Positions 54,861 to 64,000 of a stretch of 64,000 nt of DNA are shown one piece after another (the first letter of the stretch is position 1; every line of letters starts with the position of its first letter). The stretch covers positions 1,167,164 to 1,231,163 of the forward strand of contig NW_024470325.1 of NCBI RefSeq assembly GCF_900496995.4, read 5' to 3'. The notes beneath the pieces were generated by a model. It made no database searches and was not told where the DNA came from. It saw only the letters and a list, made by a program, of their open reading frames with translations. The position numbers were made by a program, and so were the translations under genes. The DNA is from Aquila chrysaetos chrysaetos. Its lineage: Eukaryota; Chordata; Aves; Accipitriformes; Accipitridae.

Positions 54861-57800
54861 CGCTCGTCCTCGGCAGAGCCTCTTTCTGAAAAGGCAAACG
54901 TCCGGCTCCTGCTCCCACAAGGAAGGGCCCAGCCCTGAAAGCTGTTACTGTTCTTCACCTTCCCTTGGTGCCCTATCTACAGGAACAACAGCACTGGGGA
55001 TCTGTGCTTTCCCAGAGACGCAACATCTCATGGCGCTCGTCCTCGGCAGAGCCTCTTTCCGAAAAGGCAAACGTCCGGCTCCTGCTCCCACAAGGAAGGG
55101 CCCAGCCCTGAAAGCTGTTGCTGCTCTTCACCTTCCCTTGGCCCCCTATCTACAGGCACAGCAGCAGTGCGGATCTGTGCTTTCCCAGAGACACAACATC
55201 TCATGGCCCTGGTCCTCGGCAGAGCCTCTTTCCCGAAAGGCAAATGTCTGGCTCCTGCTCCCACAAGGAAGGTACAGGCCCTGAAAGCTGTTGCTGCTCT
55301 TCACCTTCCCTTGGAACCCTATCTACAGGCACAACAGCAGTGGGGATCTGTGCTTTCCCAGAGACGCAACATCTCATGGTGCTCGTCCTCGGCAGAGCCT
55401 CTTTCCGAAAAGGCAAACGTCTGGCTCCTGCTCCCACAAGGAAGGGCCCAGCCCTGAAAGCTGTTGCTGCTCTTCACCTTCCCTTGGCACCCTATCTACA
55501 GACACAACAGCACTGCGGATCTGTGCTTTCCCAGAGATGGAGCAACTCATGGTATTGGTCCTCGGCAGAGCAGGTTTCCGAAAAGGGAAACGTCTGGCTC
55601 CTGCTCCCACAAGGAAGGGCCCAGCCCTGAAAGCTGTTGCTGCTCTTCACCTTCCCTTGGTGCCCTATCTACAGGCACAACAGCACTGGGGATCTGTGCT
55701 TTCCCAGAGACGGAACAACTCATGGCACTGGTCCTCGGCAGAGCCTCTTTCCGAAAAGGCAAACGTCCGGCTCCTGCTCCCACAAGGAAGGTCCAGGCCC
55801 TGAAAGCTGTTGCTGCTCTTCACCTTCCCTTGGCGCCCTATCTACAGGCACAACAGCACTGGGGATCTGTGCTTTCCCAGAGACGGAACATCTCATGGCG
55901 CTCGTCCTCGGCAGAGCCTCTTTCCGGAAAGGCAAATGTCTGGCTCCAGCTCCCACAAGGAAGGTCCAGGCCCTGAAAGCTGTTGCTGCTCTTCACCTTC
56001 CCTTGGCGCCCTATCTACAGGCACAACAGCACTGGGGATCTGTGCTTTCCCAGAGACGCAACATCTCATGGCGCTCGTCCTCGGCACAGCCTCTTTCCGA
56101 AAAGGCAAACGTCTGGCTCCTGCTCCCACAAAGAAGGTCCAGGCCCTGAACGCTGTTGCTGCTCTTCACCTTCCCTTGGCGCCCCGTCTACAGGCACAAC
56201 AGCACTGGGGATCTGTGCTTTCCCAGAGACGGAACATCTCATGGCCCTGGTCCTCGGCAGAGCCTCTTTCCGAAAAGGCAAACGTCCGGCTCCTGCTCCC
56301 ACAAGGAAGGGCCCAGCCCTGAAAGCTGTTGCTGCTCTTCACCTTCCCTTGGAACCCTATCTACAGGCACAACAGCAGCGGGGATCTGTGCTTTCCCAGA
56401 GACGCAACATCTCATGGCGCTCGTCCTCGGCAGAGCCTCTTTCCGAAAAGGGAAATGTTTGGCTCCTGCTCCCACAAAGGAGGTCCAGGTCCTGAACGCT
56501 GTTGCTGCTCTTCACCTTCCCTTGGCGCCCTATCTACAGGCACAACAGCACTGGGGATCTCTGCTTTCCCGGAGACGGAACATCTCATGGCGCTGGTCCT
56601 CGGCAGAGCCTCTTTCCGGAAAGGCAAACGTCCGGCTCCTGCTCCCACAAGGAAGGTCCAGGCCCTGAAAGCTGTTGCTGCTCTTCACCTTCCTTTGGCA
56701 CCCCATCTACAGGCACAATAGCGCTGGGGTTCTCTGCTTGCCCGGAGACGCAACATCTCATGGCGCTCGTCCTCGGCAGAGCCTCTTTCTGGAAAGGCAA
56801 ATGTCCGGCTCCTGCTCCCACAAGGAAGGTCCAGGCCCTGAAAGCTGTTGCTGCTCTTCACCTTCCCTTGGCGCCCTATCTACAGGCACAACAGCGCTGG
56901 GGATCTGTGCTTTCCCAGAGATGCAACATCTCACGGCCCTGGTCCTCGGCAGAGCCTCTTTCCGAAAAGGCAAATGTCTGGCTCCTGCTCCCACAAGGAA
57001 GGTCCAGGCCCTGAAAGCTGTTGCTGCTCTTCACCTTCCCTTGGCGCCCTATCTACAGGCACAACAGCACTGGGGATCTGTGCTTTCCCAGAGACGGAAC
57101 ATCTCATGGCACTGGGCCTCGGCAGAGCCTCTTTCCGAAAAGGCAAACGTCCGGCTCCTGCTCCCACAAGGAAGGGCCAAGCCCTGAAAGCTGTTGCTGC
57201 TCTTCACCTTCCCTTGGCGCCCTATCTACAGGCACAACAGCACTGGGGATCTGTGCTTTCCCAGAGACGCAACATCTCATGGCCCTGAGACTTGGCAGAG
57301 CCTCTTTCCGAAAAGGCACACGTGCGGCTCCCTCTCCCACAAGGAAGGGCCCAGCCCTGAAAGCTGTTGCTGCTCTTCACCTTCCCTTGGTGCTCTATCT
57401 ACAGGCACAACAGCCCTGGGGATCTGTGCTTTCCCAGAGACGGAACAACTCATGGCACTCCTCCTCGGCAGAGCCTCTTTCCGAAAAGGGCAAACGTCTG
57501 GCTCCTGCTCCCACAAGGAAGGTCCAGGCCCTGAAAGCTGTTGCTGCTCTCACCTTCCCTTGGCGCCCTATCTACAGGCACAACAGCACTGGGGATCTGT
57601 GCTTTCCCAGAGACGGAACATCTCATGGCACTGGTCCTCGGCAGAGCCTCTTTCCGAAAAGGCAAACGTCCGGCTCCTGCTCCCACAAGGAAGGGCCAGG
57701 CCCTGAAAGCTGTTGCTGCTCTTCACCTTCCCTTGGCGCCCTATCTACAGGCACAACAGCACTGGGGATCTGTGCTTTCCCAGAGACACAACATCTCATG

Positions 57801-60800
57801 GCCCTGGGCCTCGGCAGAGCCTCTTTCCGAAAAGGCAAACGTCCGGCTCCTGCTCCCACAAAGGAAGGTCCAGGCCCTGAAAGCTGTTGCTGCTCTTCAC
57901 CTTCCCTTGGCACCCTATCTAAAGGCACAACAGCGCTGGGGATCTGTGCTTTCCCAGAGACGGAACATCTCATGGCCCTGGTCCTCGGCAGAGCCTCTTT
58001 CCGAAAAGGCAAACGTCCGGCTCCTGCTCCCACAAGGAAGGGCCCAGCCCTGAAAGCTGTTGCTGCTCTTCACCTTCCCTTGGCACCCTATCTACAGGCA
58101 CAACAGCACTGGGGATCTGTGCTTTCCAGAGACGCAACATCTCATGGCCCTGGTCCTCGGCAGAGCCTCTTTCCGAAAAGGCAAACGTCCGGCTCCTGCT
58201 CCCACAAGGAAGGGCCCAGCCCTGAAAGCTGTTGCTGCTCTTCATCTTCCCTTGGCGCCCTATCTACAGGCACAACAGCACTGGGGATCTGTGCTTTCCC
58301 AGAGACGCAACATCTCATGGCGCTCGTCCTCGGCAGAGCCTCTTTCCGAAAAGGCAAATGTCTGGCTCCTGCTCCCACAAAGAAGGTCCAGGCCCTGAAC
58401 GCTGTTGCTGCTCTTCACCTTCCCTTGGCGCCCTATCTACAGGCACAACAGCACTGGGGATCTCTGCTTTCCCAGAGACGGAACATCTCATGGCGCTCGT
58501 CCTCGGCAGAGCCTCTTTCCGAAAAGGGAAACGTCCGGCTCCTGCTCCCACAAGGAAGGTCCAGGCCCTGAAAGCTTGTTGCTGCTCTTCACCTCCCTTG
58601 GGCACCCCTATCTACAGGCACATAGCCTGGGGATCTGTGCTTTCCCGGAGACGGCAACATCTCATGGCGCTCGTCCTCGGCAGAGCCTCTTTCCCGAAAA
58701 GGCAAATGTCCGGCTCCTGCTCCCACAAGGAAGGTCCAGGCTCTGAACGCTGTTGCTGCTCTTCACCTTCCCTTGGCGCCCTATCTACAGGTAAGCAGCT
58801 GCAGGATTCTTTGCTTTCCCAGAGACGGAACATCTCATGGCGCTCGTCCTCGGCAGAGCCTATGTCCGAAAAGGCAAAATTTCCTGGCTCCTGTCTCCCA
58901 CAAGGAAGGGCCCAGCCCCTTGAAAGCTGTTGCTGCTCTTCACCTTCCCTTGGCGCCCTATCTACAGGCACAACAGCACTGGGGATATGTGCTTTCCCAG
59001 AGACGCAACATCTCATGGCGCTCGTCCTCGGCAGAGCCTCCTTCAGAAAAGGCAAACTGTCCGGCTCCTGCCTCCCACCAAGAAGGTCCAGGCACCGGGA
59101 ACCGCTGTCTGCTTCTCTTCACCTTCCCTGGCGCCCCATCCACAGGCACAACAGCAACTGGGGGATCTGTGCTTTCCCAGAGAAGCAACATCTCCAATGG
59201 CCGCTAGTCTCCTCGGCAGAGCCTCTTTCCGGCAAAGGGCAAACGTCCGGCTCCGTCTCCCACAGAGGAAGGTCCAGGCCCTGAAGCTGTGCTTGTCTTC
59301 ATATTCCCTTGGCGCCCTCATGTAACAGGCACAACAGCACTGGGGATCTGTGCTTTCCCAGAGACGGAACATCTCATGGCCCAGGTCCTCGGCAGAGCCT
59401 CTTTCCGAAAAGGCAAACGTCCGACCTCTGCTCCCACAAGGAAGGGCCTAGCCCTGAAAGCTGTTGCTGCTCTTCACCTTCCCTTGGTGCCCTATCTACA
59501 GGCACAACAGCACTGGGGATCTGTGCTTTCTCCAGAGACGGAACATCTCATGGCGCTCGTCCTCGGCAGAGCCTCTTTCGGAAAGGCAAACGTCCGGCTC
59601 CTGCTGCCACAAGGAAGGGCCCAGCCCTGAAAGCTGTTGCTGCTCTTCACCTTCCCTTGGCGCCCTATCTACAGGCACAACAGCACTGGGGATCTGTGCT
59701 TTCCCAGAGACACAACATCTCATGGCCCTGGTCCTCGGCAGAGCCTCTTTCCGAAAAGGCAAACGTCCGGCTCCTGCTGCCACAAGGAAGGGCCCAGCCC
59801 TGAAAGCTGTTGCTGCTCTTCACCTTCCCTTGGCGCCCTATCTACAGGCACAACAGCGCTGGGGATCTGTGCTTTCCCAGAGACGCAACACCTCATGGCA
59901 ATGGTTCTTGGCAGAGCCTCTTTCCGAAAAGGCAAATGTCTGGCTCCTGCTCCCACAAAGAAGGTCCAGGCCCTGAACGCTGTTGCTGCTCTTCACCTTC
60001 CCTTGGCGCCCTATCTACAGGCACAACAGCAGTGGGGAATCTGTGCTTTCCCAGAGAAGCAACATCTCATGGCGCTCGTCCTCGGCAGAGCCTCTTTCCG
60101 AAAAGGCAAACGTCCAGCTCCTGCTCCCACAAGGACGGGCCAGGCCCTGAAAGCTGTTGCTGCTCTTCACCTTCCCTTGGCACCCTATCTACAGGCACAA
60201 CAGCACTGGGGATCTGTGCTTTCCCAGAGACGGAACATCTCATGGCCCAGGTCCTCTGCAGAGCCTCTTTCCGAAAAGGCAATCTTTTGGCTCCTGCTCC
60301 CACAAGGAAGGGCCAGGCCCTGAACGCTGTTGCTGCTCTTCACCTTCCCTTGGCGCCCTATCTACAGGCACAACAGCACTGGGGATCTCTGCTTTCCCAG
60401 AGACGGAACATGTCATGGCGCTCGTCCTCGGCAGAGCCTCTTTCCGGAAAGGCAAACGTCCGGCTCCTGCTCCCAGAAGGAAGGTCCAGGCCCTGAAAGC
60501 TGTTGTTGCTCTTCACCTTCCCTTGGCGCCCTATCTACAGGCACAACAGCGCTGGGCATCTCTGCTTTCCCAGAGACACAACATCTCATGGCGCTCGTAT
60601 CTCGGCAGAGGCCTCTTTCCGAAAGGGAAACGTCTGGGCTCTTGCTCCCACAAGGAAGGCCCAGCCCTGAAAGCTGTTGCTGCTCTCACCTTCCTTGGCG
60701 CCCTATCTACAGGCACAACAGCACTGGGGATCTGTGCTTTCCCCAGAGACGGAACATCTCATGGCCCAGGTCCTCTGCAGAGCCTCTTTCCCGAAAAGGC

Positions 60801-63800
60801 AATCTTTTGGCTCCCTCTCCCACAAGGAAGGGCCCAGCCCTGAAAGCTGTTGCTGCTCTTCACCTTCCCTTGGAACCCTATCTACAGGCACAAACAGCAG
60901 CGGGGATCTGTGCTTTCCCAGAGAAGCAACATCTCATGGCGCTCAGCCTCGGCAGAGCCTCTTTCCGAAAAGGGATACGTCCAGCTCCTGCTCCCACAAG
61001 GAAGGGCCCAGCCCTGAAAGCTGTTGCTGCTCTTCACCTTCCCTTGGCACCTATCTACAGGCACAACAGCAGCTGGGGATCTGTGCTTTCCCCAGAGACG
61101 AACACCTCATGGCGCTCGTCCTCGCAGAGCTCTTTCCGGAAAGGCAAACGTCCGGCTCCTGCTCCCAGAAGGAAGGGCCATGCCCTGAAAGCTGTTTGCT
61201 GCTCTTCAGCTTCCCTTGGCGCCCTATCTACAGGCACAACAGCACTGGGGATCTGTGCTTTCCCAAAGACAAAACATCTCATGGCCCAGGTCCTCGGCAG
61301 AGCCTCTTTCCGAAAAGGGCAAACGTCCGTCTCCTGCTCCCACAAGAAGGTCCAGGCCCTGAAAGCTGTTGCTGCTCTTCACCTTCCCTTGGGCCCTATC
61401 TACAGGCACAACAGCACTGGGGCAAATCTGTGCTTTCCCCAGAGACCGGCAACATCTGCATGGCAGCCTCGGAGCTCGGCAGAGCCTCTTTCCTGTAATG
61501 GAAACATCCTTGGCTCCTGCTGCCCACAACGGAAGGTACAGGCCTGAAAGCTTGTTGCTGCTCTTCACCTTCCCTTGGCGCCCTATCTACAGGCACAACA
61601 GCATGGGGATCTGTGCTTCCCAGAGACGGAACATCTCATGGCTCAGGTCCTCGGCAGAGCCTCTTTCCGGAAAGGGCAAACGTCCGGCTCCTGCTCCCAA
61701 AGGAAGGCCAGCCCTGAAAAGCTGTTGCTGCTCTTCAACCTTTCCCTTGGTGCCCTATCTACAGGCACAACAGCACTGGGGATCTGTGCTTTTCCCAGAG
61801 AAGGAAACATCTCATGGCGCTCGTCTCGGCAAGAGCCTCTTTCCCGAAAGGCAAATCGTTCCGGCTCCTGCTCCCACAAGGAAGGGCCCAGCTCTGAAAG
61901 CTGTTGCTGGCTTCACCTTCCCTTGGCCCCTATCTACAGGCACAACAGCAGTGGGGATCTGTGCTTTCTCAGAGAAGCAACATCTCATGGCCCTGGTCCT
62001 CAGCAGAGCCTCTTTCAGAAAAGGCAAATGTCCGGCTCCTGCTGCCACAAGGAAGGGCCCAGCCCTGAAAGCTGTTGCTGCTCTTCACCTTCCCCTTGGC
62101 GCCCTATCTACAGGCACAACAGCACTGGGGATCTGTGCTTTCCCAGAGACACAACATCTCATGGCCCTGGTCCTCGGCAGAGCCTCTTTCCGAAAAGGCA
62201 AACGTCCGGCTCCTGCTGCCACAAGGAAGGGCCAAGCCCTGAAAGCTGTTGCTGCTCTTCACCTTCCCTTGGCGCCCTATCTACAGGCACAACAGCACTG
62301 GGGATCTGTGCTTTCCCAGAGACGGAACAACTCATGGTAGTGGTCCTCGGCAGAGCCTCTTTCCGAAAAGGCAAACGTCCAGCTCCTGCTCCCACAAGGA
62401 AGGGCCCAGCCCTGAAAGCTGTTGCTGCTCTTCACCTTCCCTTGGCACCCTATCTACAGGCACAACAGCACTGGGGATCTGTGCTTTCCCAGAGACGGAA
62501 CAACTCATGGCCCTGGTCCTCGGCAGAGCCTCTTTCCGAAAAGGCAAACGTCTGGCTCCTGCTCCCACAAGGAAGGGCCAGGCCCTGAAAGCTGTTGCTG
62601 CTCTTCACCTTCCCTTGGCGCCCTATCTACAGGCAACAACAGCACTGGGGATATGTGCTTTCCCAGAGACGGAACATCTCATGGCGCTCGTCCTCAGCAA
62701 GAGCCTCTTTCCGAAAAGGGAAACGTCCGGCTCCTGCTCCCACAAGGAAGGGCCCAGCCCTGAAAGCTGTTGCTGCTCTTCACTTCCTTGGCCCCTGATC
62801 TACAGGCACAACAGCAGCGGGGAATCTGTGCTTTCCCAGAGACGAAACACCTCATGGCGCTTTCGTCCTATGGCATAGCCTACTTTCAGGAAAAGGGAAA
62901 AAAAACCGTCTGGCTCCTGTTCCCACAAGGAAGGGCCAGGCCCTGGAAAGCTTGGTTGCTGCTCTTCACTCATTCCCTTGGCGCCGTATCTATCTACAGG
63001 TACAACAGCAGCTGGGATCTGTGGCCTTCCAGAGATGGAAAATATCTCAGGGCGCTCGGTCCTTCGGCAGAGCCTCTTTCCGTAAAGGCAAACTTCCCGG
63101 CTCCTGCCTCTCACCAAGGAAGGGCCCAGCCCTGAAAGCTGTTGCTGCTCTTCACCTTCCCTTGGTGCCCTATCTACAGGCACAACAGCACTGGGGATCT
63201 GTGCTTTCCCAGAGACGGAACATCTCATGGCCCTGGTCCTCGGCAGAGCCTCTTTCCGAAAAGGCAAACGTCTGGCTCCTGCTCCCACAAGGAAGGGCCC
63301 AGCCCTGAAAGCTGTTGCTGCTCTTCACCTTCCCTTGGTGCCCCTATCTACAGGCACAACAGCACTGGGGATCTGTGCTTTCCCAGAGACGCAACATCTC
63401 ATGTCGTTCGGCCTCGGCAGAGCCTCTTTCCGAAAAGGCAAACGTCCGGCCTCTGCTCCCACAAAGAAGGTCCAGGCCCTGAACGCTGTTGCTGCTCTTC
63501 ACCTTCCCTTGGCACCCTATCTACAGGCACAACAGCGCTGGCGATCTCTGCTTTCCAAAAGACGGAACATGTCATGGCGCTCGTCCTCGTCAGAGCCTAT
63601 TTGCGGAAAGGCAAATTTCTGGCTCCAGCTCCCGTAAGGAAGGTCCAGGCCCTGAAAGCTGTTGCTGCTCTTCACCTTCCCTTGGCACTCTATCTATAGG
63701 CACAACAGCACTGGGGATCTGTGCTTTCCCAGAGACGGAACATCTCATGGCCCAGGTCCTCTGCAGAGCCTCTTTCCGAAAAGGCAATCTTTTGGCTCCT

Positions 63801-64000
63801 GCTCTCACAAGGAAGGGCCCAGACCTGAAAGCTGTTGTTGATCTTCACCTTCCCTTGGCACCTATCTACAGGCACAAGAGCACTGGGGATCTGTGCTTTC
63901 CCAGAGACGGAACACTCATGGCGCTCGTCCTCGGCAGAGCCTCTTTCCGAAAAGGCAAACGTCCGGCTCCTGCTCCCACAAGAAGGTCCCAGGCCCTGAA
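54861..64000. repeat. 173-bp satellite array, about 53 units, continuing past the window
   Basis: Head-to-tail units whose first bases read cgctcgtcctcggcagagcc. Fixed landmarks such as ttgctgctcttcaccttccc fall at exact 173-base steps from 55,118 to 57,194 (13 landmarks in a row). Units differ at a few positions each (for example cgctcg/ccctgg, ccggct/ctggct, ggaagggccc/gaaggtcc). From about 58,560, single-base gains and losses become common. Each unit holds an 18-base imperfect dyad (gcctctttccgaaaaggc). There is no obvious match to the 17-base CENP-B box. 173 is not a multiple of 3, so a frame cycles every three units (519 bases). Stops are so few that open frames of 78-516 codons appear on both strands. 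No genic reading is supported. Confidence 0.97.

Noticed and set aside
57021-58571. 516-codon open frame
   Set aside because: It runs through nine satellite units, starts at a non-ATG codon and shifts phase at unit indels. It is a by-product of a stop-poor 173-base repeat.

Overview
This is vertebrate nuclear DNA, most likely from a bird, and the layout suggests a small GC-rich chromosome or chromosome arm running into a satellite-rich, probably pericentromeric, region. The signs are intron-split genes with GT-AG junctions, very short GC-rich introns filled with locus-specific minisatellites, a CR1 3' end, and LTRs and a gag remnant of kinds common in bird genomes. No rRNA, tRNA, CRISPR or bacterial feature was seen.

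Layout. (1) About 1-38,500 is gene-dense and very GC-rich. In order: TGM1 (minus strand, 3' end outside the window), RABGGTA (minus), NOP9 (plus), CIDEB (minus), NOP10 (plus) and a divergent K-Cl cotransporter of the SLC12A4-7 family (plus). TGM1-RABGGTA-NOP9-CIDEB is the human 14q11.2 order without DHRS1. NOP10 beside a KCC gene is instead the human 15q14 arrangement (NOP10-SLC12A6). RABGGTA/NOP9 and CIDEB/NOP10 are head-to-head pairs sharing short promoters. NOP9/CIDEB converge tail-to-tail.
(2) About 38,500-54,860 has ordinary base composition and is gene-poor. It holds a broken retroviral gag remnant, several LTRs, a CR1-type ORF1 remnant, a CR1 3' end, two intron-containing exons of BBX (an apparent unprocessed partial duplication), and an unrecognised 0.5-kb unit present twice in tandem.
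(3) From 54,861 to the window end is a tandem array of a 173-bp satellite, about 53 units, not ended by the window.

Exon phases were checked by hand. NOP9, CIDEB and NOP10 read through without a break (588, 202 and 64 residues). RABGGTA gives about 560 residues once two homopolymer slips are allowed for. TGM1 and the KCC gene also carry apparent one-base slips, nearly all at G or C runs of 8-10, which points to base-calling or assembly errors more than to pseudogenes.

The most interesting biology is the KCC gene. Its fold-defining segments are recognisable, but the C-terminal threonine used by the WNK-SPAK pathway is alanine, the segment bearing the second threonine is not found, the large extracellular loop is much shortened, and residues equivalent to the K+ site in helices 1 and 3 are changed. 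The 173-bp satellite is the second main item. These are inferences from sequence reading and recalled family knowledge; no database search was run.
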